Positions 11,901 through 23,190 of a stretch of DNA of 64,000 nucleotides are shown one piece after another (position 1 is the first letter of the stretch; every line of letters begins with the position of its first letter). The DNA is from Desarmillaria ectypa (Eukaryota; Basidiomycota; Agaricomycetes; Agaricales; Physalacriaceae). The notes under the pieces were generated by a model that saw only the letters and a list, made by a program, of their open reading frames with translations, was not told the DNA's origin and did not search any database. Position numbers and translations under genes: made by a program. The stretch is from positions 1-64,000 of the forward strand of contig JAUDYN010000015.1 in assembly GCA_030407005.1 (NCBI GenBank), in the 5' to 3' direction.

Positions 11901-13864
11901 GGTGACATTACCTGATAGATGCCAAAGAAGTCATCGAAATTTGGACAGATTATCAAAATCTCCAATATTTCCAAAAACCTCAGAAGCTGAACCACCAACA
12001 AGCTCAGTGGGTCACTGAACTAGCTGAATACCACTTTATTCTTCAACATAAAGCTGGGATTGCTAACAAGAAGGTGGACCTTCTTAGTCACCAAGACAAT
12101 CATGATCAGGGAAAGAAAGACAATCAAGATATAACTGTCCTTTCCCCTGAGCATTTTTGGGCATTAATACTGCCCACAACTGAAGAACGAATCATGCATA
12201 TAAGAGACACAACCCGACAAAAGAGTCATTGGGACCAAGAGATAGAAAAATCCCTCAACCACAAATGGAGAATCACACAGGAGGACAAAATCCTATGGTA
12301 TGATGGATGAATTTATATTCCCCAGAACTCTTTACTTCACAGTGAGATCATTTCACAATATCATGATCATATTACTGCTGGACATCCAGGAATTTCCAAA
12401 ACCAAGGAACTCATACTCTGAGAATACTGGTGGCTGAAAATGAAAAAAGATGTCAAATCCTATATTAAAGGATGTGAAACTTGCCAAAGAATAAAGAGTG
12501 ACACACAGGCAAAAGCTGCTCCTCTTTACCCTAATGCAATCCTGGAGACTCCCTGGACTCATATATCAGTTGATATGGTCACTGGACTCTCTGAATCAGA
12601 AGGCTTTGACACCTTACTTGTCATTGTAGATCAGTTCTCCAAGAACATAATCCTGATCCCATATAATGAAGAGTTATCGGCCAAAGGATGGGCTCTCATG
12701 CTTTAAAACCACATCTACACAAAACATGGAATGCTGCAAGTAGTCATTTCAGATTGAGGACCCCAGTTCATATCAGCATTCATGAAGGAACTTTACAGAA
12801 TGCTGAATATCACTCAAAATGCTTCCATGGCATATCATCCTCAGACTGATGGGCAGACAGAAAGAGTCAATCAGGAGGTTGAGAAATACCTTTGAATCTT
12901 TGTCAACCATCGACAAACTGATTAGGTCACATGGTTACCATTTGCTGAATTTGTGCACAATAACCGGATTCATTCTGCCACTGGGAAAAGTCCCTTGATG
13001 ATCCTCTACAGATGAAATCCTAGACTCATTCCTGAGTCTATCCAAAAAACCAGTTTTGCGAATCCAGTGGTTGTCAACTTCACTGAAACCATGGCCAAAG
13101 ACCATAAAGAAGTCCATGATGCTTTGGAAAAGGCAGCAGTGCAAATGAAGGCACAATATGACAAAGGAAAGCAATCACCTTGTGAATATCACATTAGTGA
13201 TAAGGTCTGGCTCGATACTGCCAATCTTCATCTTCCACAACCCAAGAAGAAACTTGATGACAAATGAACAGGACCATTTAAGATTGTTGAAAAGTCAGGA
13301 ATGGCAGCTTATAAGCTAAAGCTGCCACCTCACTGGAAGATACACCCTCAATTCAACAAGAAGTTGTTAACACCATATACTGCACCCTCTTTTTCAAATC
13401 AACAACAACTGCCACCTTCTTCTCCAGACCTCATTGATGGTCAAGAGGAATATAAAATCGAAGAAGTACTAGATTCACATACTTATCACATATGCTCCAA
13501 AAGAGGACAACTATCCAAGGAAGTCATAGACTACCTAGTTAAATGGAAGGGCTGGACCAGGGAACACAACTCCTGGGTCAGAGAAACTGAGATGATGAAC
13601 ACCACAGAAGTGATTGAAGAATACAAGGCTAACATAAACTGCACCTTATACACTCCAAAAATCACAACCAAGAACAAAGTAGTGGTCAAGATACTAGACC
13701 ATGAATACTCTGAGAATGGTGATATCATGTACTTTGCACAATGTAAAGATGGATATACAAAATGGATTGTTAATCTAGATGAAGATATATAGAAAAACCT
13801 GATTGATCAGTACTGGATCAGTCAAGTTGAATCACAACTCAATGCCCCTGAAGAAGAGCTTTAG
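8921..13864 (+). pseudogene. E4 pol: protease, reverse transcriptase, RNase H, integrase, chromodomain
   Basis: A single frame, one base back from gag, runs from the AAAAG at 8921 to TAG at 13862-13864 with no frameshift, only point stops. Protease DSG is at 10241-10249. Reverse transcriptase starts near 10800; its catalytic box reads YLND (11300-11311), the first Asp changed to Asn by G to A. RNase H is near 11700-12080. The integrase zinc region is near 12355-12490, then the core, with [10 protein letters not shown] near 12848-12878. The chromodomain lies at about 13440-13640 (YLVKWKGWTREHNSW). This domain order is that of Ty3/Gypsy chromoviruses. About 15 in-frame stops make it inactive. 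Confidence 0.85.
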
Positions 13865-13897
13865 CAGTCAGAATGACTGCTTTTAACAAGAGGGTAA

Positions 13898-14325
13898 TGT
13901 TATGATTTTTCCATTATCTTATCTTATCCAAGTCATATCCATGACACATCCTATCTAATCAGCCACAGTTTCCAGTTTATATCAACATACTCACTGACAA
14001 CTATCCCACTTCACACCAGCAGTCACCCTCATTCACTCTCATTGGACGATGATCCATCTGACTCCATACCATCCTCTCCTGAACCATACCATCTTCTCAT
14101 GGACCAAATTGTTTCATCTATTAATAAAACCCATACTTTCAGTATATAAGTAGAGTAGCACTCATTATTGTACTCTATCTTTCAACTAAATTACATTCAT
14201 ACATCTTCTATTGCACACACTAAAGACCAGGCTAAAGCCTCTTATTGAGTGATTGTTTAAACACAAGGCAGCTCAGAGAGACCCAAGCTTATGTTCCAAG
14301 TCATGTGTTAGACAGGGCCATAATA
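13898..14325 (+). repeat. LTR4, 3' LTR of E4
   Basis: 428 bases, starts TGTTATGATTTTTCC, ends CATAATA (C to T in the usual AACA). Purine-rich AAGAGGGTAA just before it is the plus-strand primer. Transcript-start motif at 14177-14189 matches LTR3. Confidence 0.88.
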
Positions 14326-16649
14326 CATTCCCTCTTCACTATGTCTTACCCAGAAGACCAACCCCTGTAAGAGTGGATCTCACAAGTTTGGCATCCTCTA
14401 AGAAAGAAGTCCTCTCCCATCATCAAATCATGTTGATCCCCCAGTCATCCAACAAGTTCCCTATGTGAAGAGAGACTACTATCCCCAGCCAGCCTCCATC
14501 ACATGACAGGTTAGAATGACTCCCCATCATGGAGGAATATATGTAGAATCTATAGATTAGATTCTGAACTCCAAGCTACTCATCTCTCTCATATACCTCT
14601 GCCCATCCAACTTATGCAAGGGTATAACACACAAATGATGCCAGGATGGAGATACCCTATCCCAAACACCCATATGGATCCTAGGCTGCCACTCAGGAGT
14701 GAATCCCATGGCCAACTGAAGAAGAGGATAGCAACTCCTCTTTCTCTCTCCTTCTTCTTGAGCTCCCCAGCAACTCTTTGTCCCTGACCACTCCTCTCAA
14801 TGCTGAGGGCCCAGATTTTGAGTGGCCAGAGCTCACAAACACTGACTGAGCCCTTCTCAGTCCCTTCTAAAGTGAGTCTGGGAGCTTCAAAGAAGTGACA
14901 TCAAGGCCAGAACTGCCTGGCCAGGCATTTAACCAGACATAGATGAGTATCTCACCCTCAATAGAGAGGAACCAATTTGAGGCCCTGGGGCTGGCATCAC
15001 TATTCATGCCAGAATATATGCCAATCAAAACCATGAGCTATATCTGCCAGCTGTAGGAGACCAGGTACCAGGATTACATCCAAGAACAGAGGAGGAATAG
15101 CAAGAATTGGAGCATTCCCTTTAGATATTAGCCTGAAGGAAGGGGGACCAGCCAGATCTCAATAGGAGGGAGGCTGGATTTTAAAAATTTCATATACAAT
15201 ACAGGATACTATGCTAGGCTGAAAAGATTTCAGCCCCAATATATGTTATACTAAAACTATCCCCCCAATACACCAAGATACCAACCCCAACCCCTCCTGG
15301 ACTCACTACTGATCAGTCAAGTCTTACAGCCTGGCTTCTACCTCTATCAGAGTTGAAGCCTTCTATTTGCAGAGGCTGGAGAAGAGCCCAGAACCAGTTC
15401 AATTCCCATCAAAATCCTACAACCAACTGCAGAAGAGTGATTATAATTGGCCAAGGAACAACTGGCCCAAAAGGAGCAATGGATAAAAAAGATCCATCAG
15501 AAACTAGAAGAGGCCAAAAACACATGAGATCTCCATGCCATAATATAGCAATTCCCAAATAAAGGAAAATAGCCAAAGTGCAGAAGGCTCTGGGAAACAC
15601 CAAAAGTGCCACTCTCTTGACCAGACTGATACTCAATCCTATGGTCTCCCCCTGGACAAGCCTCTCTAGATCCATACCCCAATCCCATCAGAAACATGCC
15701 CAATGAGGCCCTCTACCTAGGTATCAAACCCATCCTTGTCCAACCTCTGAATCTATTTAAAGGTGACCATGATGACTTTGAGCAGTTTATAGGTGACTGT
15801 GTCACCTATTTCAAAGACTTCTGACACTACTTTTAGCTACCATCCCACCTGATTCTATTTGCAACATTCCATTTCAAAGGATCTGCCAAAGACTGGTGGG
15901 TTTACAAGAGACCCAAATACTGGGTCAGAGAAAGTTTTGATGGAACCACCATGCACTTCCAATACCCAAACTAGGAGGATTTCATCAAACTCATCACACA
16001 ACAGTTCTGAGATACCACAATAGAAGAGATTCATGAGAAGAAGATGTTTGATTTCCATATGGGTATGCAACCAGCAAGCCACTACTTCCAGAAGTCAGAA
16101 GAAAAAGCCAAGCTAGCTAGATAATGGAATGATGAGAACAAATGTGGTGCAATGGTGAAAGCCATACAAATAGGGGTTCTCTCCTTTTATATGATGTTCA
16201 TCTCCAATATGGGTGTTAACATTCCTCACTCATATACAGAATGGAAGGAACAAATCCTTAGTATGTATGAGGAATGACAGCAGAAATGGGTCTTCAATCA
16301 GACCTCTGGAGTACCTTATGATGGCCAGAAGAAGAATGGCCAGCAACTCCAACCCCACCCCAGCAGTAAACAACCTGCTGGGGCAATAATTTTGTCTGCT
16401 GGTAAGCCAGCCACCAATACCAGTCTCAGCAGGGATATGACCACCAGAAGGTGGACCATGTATGGCAGCATAGGACAGCTAATGGAGGTTGATTAATGAA
16501 AGGCAGAGGGGAGATGCTTCTGGTGCAATGAGAAGGATTATATGGCCAAGGATTGCCTGAAGAAGAAGGAGTATAGGGACATACAGTCAATGGTGGTTGC
16601 CAAGAAAGAAGAAAAGAGTGATGCAAAGATAAAGAAAGTAAAAGAGTAG
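14326..16649 (+). pseudogene. E3 gag, continuing after E4
   Basis: Sequence after the E4 duplication resumes S-family gag. FEWPELTNTD lies near 14820; the capsid core is at about 15735-16120 (FKGDHDDFEQFIGDCVTYF, KDWWVYKRPKYW), and SHYFQK is near 16080. The knuckle is at about 16514-16557 and reads CFWCNEKDYMAKDC, with the metal-binding His replaced by Tyr (C to T). The gag stop TAG is at 16647-16649 in the conserved AAAAGAGTAG context. Many in-frame stops. Together with LTR2 and 5626-5850 it forms E3. Confidence 0.78.
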
Positions 16650-18083
16650 GTTGCCAAGGGCTTGATTCCCCTTGTGCAACCAAGGCTCCTATTGGTGTGT
16701 CCCCAATTCCTACCAGATGGTCTCATTTATCTGTAGAACAATCTGTATTTATGCACATTCAAAAAAATGACTTTGTTTACACCTTGAATGCACCAAAAGA
16801 ATTGAAAACAACAAACTGGTATCACACACTAACCAAGTATGATGATACTATGATATACACCAAATCCTGCCTCTCTGACAAAATATGGGATATGCCAGGT
16901 GGTGCTGGCACCACAATATGAGCAATACTCAGGACAGAGACAAATAGATAGGATGCTCTTAGGCCTCTGAAGTCAAAAGTCTCAGCACCCCCTAAGGGGT
17001 CAAGTCCTGCTTTGCCAGGATCTGTGGAGGACCTTTCAAGCACCTACCAAGGCTGAACACTGAAAAGGACTCCCGACAACACTACAAAAGCAGCCTCTTC
17101 CCAAGTCACTGACCCAGGATCTCTGACTGAATCATATGACTTGAAGGAAAAGGAGAAGACTGAATTGTTGGCATTAATAATCTGGGTCAACCCCATTGGC
17201 TCTGAGCAACCCTTTGCCATAAAGACTAACACCTACAAGAACTATGATCTAGTTTCTCAAACCCCATTGAAGAGTGCTAACATCCTATTAGATGACAAGA
17301 AAGCTAAAGAACAGGTAGAGTAGGCTAGCACCCAGGCAGTAAAAAGAGAGCATAAGATTACCATCATAGAGATACCCAATGAAGAAGATGACACTGCTTT
17401 CCTTCATTGGAAGGAACAGCAGACAAAAGAAAGAAAACCCCTGATACTAGAATCTGACATATGCTTTAACAAGAGAGTATTTAACCATATTTGGTATAGA
17501 CCATTTGGAGTCAACTGGATATTATGGGCCATTCAAACAGCCAAAACCATGGACACCACTAAAGCCACCCTCTCTATATGAGTACATCCCAAATGACTTG
17601 ATGAGATTACTGAGAAACTTATCAAGGACTTACAGAATGAAGGGAGTAATGCTAGAGAGCATCTCTATGAACTCCAAGAACCCATCTAGTATATCTGAGG
17701 TATCAAAAGTTCTGACAAGAACTTTATAGTTGATGTACACCTCACCCCATGCAAAGGAAAGAAGACCCTTACTACTAGAGCACTACTTGACAGTGGCTAT
17801 ACTAGTAGTTTTATTAATTGATCCTACATCCTCCAGCACAGCCTGAACACCCAAAAAGCCACTGCCCTCATCCCTGTATACAATGCAGATGGAACCCACA
17901 ACAAGGTGGAGGATATCACCTAATTCATTGAATTATGAATAAACATTGAGAGACACACCAAATGAATTGACCTTGTGGTCACCAACTTGGATTCCAAATC
18001 AATCTACCTGGGACATGATTGGCTAAAGCACCATAACTCAATTATCAATTGGAAAACTGGAAAAATAATTTTCAGACATTATC
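16640..18083 (+). pseudogene. E3 pol N-terminal linker and protease (truncated)
   Basis: Begins at the shared AAAAG shift site and covers the long low-complexity linker typical of this family. A retropepsin-like segment has DSG near 17790-17800 followed by a segment matching NADGTHNK. It stops abruptly at 18083, where LTR5 of E6 (minus) is inserted after TTATC. The rest of E3 pol and its 3' LTR are not in the window. Confidence 0.75.
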
Positions 18084-18482
18084 TGTTAGGACCTGACCTG
18101 ACACATGATCTTGGGATCAGGAGCTACTTGTGGGCTGTCTTGCATTTGGACAATCACTCTTGGTATGAGAGCTGCTAGATCTTTGGATGTGTGAAGAAGA
18201 TGGTATATTGTTTAAGTTTAGTCAAAAGATAGAGAGTAAGTATGAAAACTACTCTTCTTATATACTGAATTGTTCAACTATTATTAGGTGAAACAATAGC
18301 ATGTCCATGTGAAATGAGTTGAATTGTATGACTATGGTCCAACCATAATAAGACAGTTTATAACTGGTGAAATAGTATAGGATAAAGAGTTGTCAGTGGA
18401 AACAATGATGCTTTAGGGATGAAACACAATAAGATGTGGAATCAGATAAGATAAGATAAGATAAGATGAAAAAATCATAATA
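18084..18482 (-). repeat. LTR5, 3' LTR of E6
   Basis: 399 bases; minus-strand start TATTATGATTTTTTC (usual TG changed to TA), end TCCTAACA. Transcript-start motif (minus ATCTTTTGACTAA) at 18218-18230, the same type as in E9. The polypurine tract, minus AACAAGGGGGTAA, adjoins it at 18483-18495. Confidence 0.85.
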
Positions 18483-18496
18483 TTACCCCCTTGTTA

Positions 18497-19998
18497 AAGC
18501 AGTCATCCTGACTGCTAAGGTTCTTCCTCTAGAGCTTCAAGTTGTGATTCGGCTTGACTGGTCCAGTACTGATCAATCAAGGTTTTCCATAGATCTTTGT
18601 CTGGATTAATAATCCATTTTTTGAGTCTACCTTTTTATTGAGTGAGATATATGATATTGCTATTTTTCACATATTCATGATCAAGTATATGGGTTACTGC
18701 TTTTTCCTTGGTTATGATTTGTATGGCTTGGTTAATGTTTGTTTTATACTCTGTAATCACTTCCTTAGCATTAGCTATCTCAGTGTCCTGGACCCAGAAA
18801 TTGTATTCCCTTGTCCATCCTTTCTATTTGACCAAGTAGTCCATGACTAACTTGGATGGTTATCCTTTCTTGGCACAAACCTGTCAGGTGCATGAGTCTA
18901 ATACCTCTTCAACTTCATATTCTTCTTGACCATCGATAAGATCTGGAGGTGGAGGCAGCAGTTGTTGTTCATTCAGAAATGAAGGTGCAATATAAGGGGT
19001 CAGCAACTTCTCATTGAAATGGGGATGAATCTTCTAATGAGACAGTAGCTTTAACTTATAAGCTGTGATCAGTTGTTTTCTTTTATCATATTATGCCTTC
19101 ATTTGCATAGCTACCTTTTCCAAGGCATCATGTATCTCCTTATGGACCTCAGCCATAGTTTCTGTAAATTCCATGGCTGTCAGATTAGCAAAAGGAGTTT
19201 TTCAAGTTGAGTTTGAAATGACTGGGGGATTTTGGCCATACATAGTCATGAAGGGGCTTTTTCCTATAGCTGAGTGTATCTGGTTATTGTGTGTGAACTC
19301 TGTGAGGGGTAGCCATTCGTTCTAGTCAGTTTGTCAATGATTGATAAATATCTGAAGATATTTCTTAATCTCCTGGTTGACACATTCTGTCTGTCTGTCC
19401 ATTTGAGGGTGATAAGCCATAGAGGCATTTTGCATGATGTTCAACATCTGGTATAGTTCCTTCATAAATATCAAGATAAATTGGGGTCCCTGGTCTGAAA
19501 TAACAACTTGCGGCATCCCATGCTTTGCATAGACATGATCAGGAAGAATTTGTGCCCATCCTTCTGCTGATAGTTCTTTGTGACATGCCACTGGGATGAT
19601 TGCTTTGGAAAATCAATCTACAATGATCAGAAGGGCATTATAACTATCTGATTCTGGTAATCTGGTGATCATATTGACAGAGATGTGAGTCCAAGGGGAT
19701 GTCAGGATTGTGTTTGAATGAAGAGGAGCAGCCTTGGCTTGGGTGTCACTCTTGGTCCTTTGACAGGTTTCACATCCTTTAACATAGATTTCGACATCCT
19801 TTTTTAGCTTGGGCCACCAATATTCTTGGAGTATTAACTTAGAGGTTTTGGTGATGTCTGAATATCCTACCATGATATGATCATGGCAGTGGGTGATAAT
19901 CTCTCCTTGAAGGAGATCATTTTGGGGAATGTAGATTTGTCCATCATAGTATAGGATTCCATTTTCCTGTGTGATTTCTCTGTCATAGTCAAGGGACT
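18497..19998 (-). pseudogene. E6 pol 3' part: integrase and chromodomain
   Basis: The minus strand runs from the integrase zinc domain (IYVKGCETCQRTKSD near 19745-19790) through the core, with ISDQGPQF near 19480-19500 and DRQTECVNQE near 19370-19400, to the chromodomain near 18740-18930 and the pol end near 18520. The integrase segments 19334-19591 and 19613-19873 are open, separated by one stop. The 5' side is cut at 19998 by E7. LTR type and coding sequence place it closest to E9. Confidence 0.78.
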
Positions 19999-20413
19999 TG
20001 TTACGATTTTTCCATTATCTTATCTTATCCATGTTATATCCATGACTTCAGCTTATCTAATCAACTAGGTCTCACTCCATATCAACCTAGACACTGACTA
20101 CCACCCTTGTTCCCACTGGGTGTTACCCTACTTCACTCTTATTGGTCCTATGATCCATCTGGACCATGACTCCATGACTCCATTTCCACCAGGACTGAAC
20201 CGTTTCACCTGTTATTACACACTGTCCTAATAGTATATAAGTAGAGTAAACTGTACCATTATACTCTATCTTTCAACTAAATTACATCTTTATACCTTCT
20301 ACTACACCTCCACTAAAGGCTAGACCAAAGTCTCACTGAGTGACTGCCCGAATGCAAAGCAGCTCAGAGACCAAAGTCACACCCCAAGTCATGTGTTAGA
20401 CAGGGCCGTAACA
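19999..20413 (+). repeat. LTR6, 5' LTR of E7
   Basis: 415 bases, TGTTACGATTTTTCC to CGTAACA. TATA box 20234-20241; predicted start ATCTTTCAACTAA 20268-20280. Left flank GGACT is the expected target duplication; its partner is not in the window. Confidence 0.88.
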
Positions 20414-20463
20414 TTAGTCAAAAGATTAACCTCCCACTTCTTTAATGCTAGTCATAAAGAAGT
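20414..20463 (+). promoter_or_regulatory. E7 self-priming site plus hairpin
   Basis: TTAGTCAAAAGAT at 20414-20426 pairs with the start motif at 20268-20280 except at two positions, both explained by transitions at an ancestral CpG (TTCGAC / GTCGAA). Hairpin: ACTTCTTT (20436-20443) with AAAGAAGT (20456-20463), one bulged A, then ATG/CAT and loop CTAGT. Confidence 0.65.
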
Positions 20464-20468
20464 CCTTC

Positions 20469-20591
20469 ATGACCAATGAAAAAAATCGACAAAATCCCCG
20501 CACCATCTCTATCAGCATCGCAATTGGCAGCGCCATTCTTCTAATCTTCTTCACTGTTCTCACCATGCTCCTCTACGAAGAGGAAGTATGA
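20469..20591 (+). CDS. E7 micro-ORF, 40-aa predicted single-span membrane peptide (intact)
   Basis: ATG at 20469, TGA at 20589-20591, uninterrupted. Basic polar N-terminus (MTNEKNRQNPRT), then SIAIGSAILLIFFTVLTMLL and acidic YEEEV. One membrane span of about 20 residues is predicted by eye, with a positive N side and a negative C side. The stop overlaps an ATG of another frame (ATGA), and the gag frame begins just upstream at 20575. Residue pattern and position are shared with E3, E4, E9 and E10 although their DNA has diverged. No known family is recognised. Confidence 0.6.
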   Translation: MTNEKNRQNPRTISISIAIGSAILLIFFTVLTMLLYEEEV

Positions 20592-23190
20592 AATTTATTA
20601 TGACTCCAGTGACTTCATCACCAATGAAACCCCCCTACCCTGCAAATCCCAGAAGATGTCACTCCCTGGGAGTTACCCCCTGCAAGACTGGGAGAATGAG
20701 TGGAGACTCCACTCATCCACTCCTGTGCCCGATTCACCATCGCGCCCTCCTCCAAGGGGTCAAGCAATGAGAGGCCCCCAACTCCAGGGTCCTCCAGAAA
20801 CTTCAATGAGGATGTCAGCCCCCCAGGGCCACATAGATTCATTCACAACAACAATGCTAGGCTATTGGCATCTATCACGAGGATGGGTCATGAACACAAT
20901 GCTCGCGCCCTCCTCCTCCATACCTATAGGTTGGAATGACCCACCACCACCACCAATATTCCTGCCCAGGAACACATGTGGCACATACGGGTTGAGGACA
21001 AACCTCCACCCCCATACCCTGGTCGTCCACTTTCCTTCCCTTGTCCCTGAACCCCTGTCCCACCCCCAGCAAGCCACAGATCCGATTTCTTCTCCTCTGA
21101 TGGGTCCTATAATGGACCCTGAGACCCCAACAGTCACGACAAGGACCAAAACCACCCATATGGGCCTTGGGCCCGAGGAACAGCCGACGACCCCTGAGGA
21201 TCAAACCCCAACTCAGCACACTCCCTACCAATCATTGAACTCTCTGATGAGTCTGATCACTCTCTGCCCTCACTCCTGTCCACTTCCTCCTCTTCCTCCG
21301 GTCCCTGGTTCCCCCCCAACAGTCCCTTCAACAGTGACAGAAGTGACTATAGTTGGCCTGCCCTTGCTAACATTGACAGGGAAATATTTGGCCCCTTTAG
21401 GTCCACCGCCTGGGAAATTCGACATCAAGACATCGGAGCACAAATGGTCTGGACCAAATCCAGACCTGACATGGACAAGTGGCTTGCCCTCAATCGAGGT
21501 GATGCCATTCAGAAACCCAACCATGGGGCCAATATACGTGCCCAGATACATGCAAACTGAGGGTGTGAACTTTACTCCCCTGCTGCAGGAGATCTATTAC
21601 CTGGGCTATGGCCCTGAGACGCTGACGAACAGAGGGAGCTGGAATGCTCCCTATGACACTTATGGGTCCTGGAGACCTGAAGACAGGACGAGTTAGAGCG
21701 AGATGCCAATGTATAATACCTTTACTTACAATACAGGATACTATGGCGGGCTGGTACACCACCAGCCCCAATATGAACAAATTCCGGACTACCCACCAGA
21801 TACCCCAGTTGGAAGACCAGAGCCATTACCTGATTTGCCACCACACTATCAGGTATGTCAACAAGGATACCACCCTAATAAGGGTGATAGTATTCTCTTC
21901 GCAGGGGCAGGAGAAGACATGGAAGCAGACAATGCCCCTGAAGGATCAAACGCCGCAGAAACTGCAGAAGAAGCTCAGCAAAGGGCCCAAGCCAAGCTAA
22001 TCACCAAACAGAAGCAAGTTGCCATACTATGCAAGGAACTCAAAATGGAGAAGACAGCCCAGAACCTAATGGCCAGTCTCCTCCACAACCAAAAGGGGAA
22101 AGAACCAGAGCAGGGAAGACCATCCGAACTCCCACAAGGATTCCCACCCCTGGGCTCCAGATCAGATCGATTCTCAATCCCCAGACCACCCCCTGGCAAG
22201 GGCCCACCTGACCCAATCCCCAATCCTGTTGGAAATGCCCCTACCAATGCCCCTTACTTGAGCATCAAACCCATTGTCATCAAAGTTCCCTCCCCATTCA
22301 AAGGAGACCATGATGACATCGAATGCTTCATTGGAGACTGCATTGCATACTTCGAAGTCTTCCGCCACTATTTCCAGGTGCTATCGCACCTGGTACTGTT
22401 TGCAACTTCCCACTTTGAGGGAGCCACCAAAGACTGGTGGGTATACAAAAGACCTGAGTTCTGGGTTGGGGATGCATATGATGGGACCATTGCCCACTTT
22501 TGTTATCTGGATTGGCCAGACTTCATGGAAATGATCTCACGGCAATTCCAAGACCCAGCGATCGAGGAAGTGAATGAGAAGTGAATGAATGACCTCTGAA
22601 TGAGAACACAGCCCGCTTCCCACTTCTTCCAGAAGTTGGAAGAAGAAGCCAAACTAGCAGGCTGAAGAAACGATGAAGCAGAACATGGTGCAATGGTAAG
22701 GGCCATACGATTAGGAGTGCCATCATCCTATACTACATTCATTTCCAACATGGGTGTTAACATTCCCTGCACTTACCTGGAATAGAAGGAGCACGTCCTC
22801 AGGATGTATGAGGAAAGGCAGTGGAAATGGGTCTTTGACCAAAACATTGGTGCACCCAGAGATGGGCAGAAGAAGGACTCATGCCCCCAACAATAACAAC
22901 ACAGCAGCAAACCAGCAGCTGAGATGACAAGTACCTCAGCTCTAAAGCCAAGTACAAATATGGGAGCAAGTCAGGATTCTGGAACAGGCCAATGGATGAC
23001 TTACAGAGGGGCAGGAAAGCCCATGGACATTGATTGAAGACATGCAGAGGGTAGATGCTTCTGATGTGATGAAAAAGGTCATATGTCAAAGGACTGTCCT
23101 AGGAGAAAAGACTTGAGGGACATTTGGTCAGTAGGGCCCACTAACGAAGTGGTGCCACCTATGACCAAAATCGAGGAGGCAAAAGAATAG
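20575..23190 (+). pseudogene. E7 gag (capsid, CCHC knuckle)
   Basis: The gag frame follows codon 20575, now ACG where E10 has ATG; the first in-frame ATG is 20656. It is open to TAG 21694-21696, then 21703-22584, and ends TAG 23188-23190. The capsid core is at about 22260-22580 (KGDHDDIECFIGDCIAYF, KDWWVYKRPEFW). The knuckle near 23055-23100 keeps its ligands but has TGA inside. A second frame, one base earlier, runs from about 20700 to 21700. It reads like protein: GHEHNARALLLHTYRLE, PIIELSDESD, WPALANIDREIFGPF, MDKWLALNRGD. Its few stops are mostly at Arg CGA sites. The true N-terminal gag sequence may use that frame. Most gag stops are shared with E10. Confidence 0.78.
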
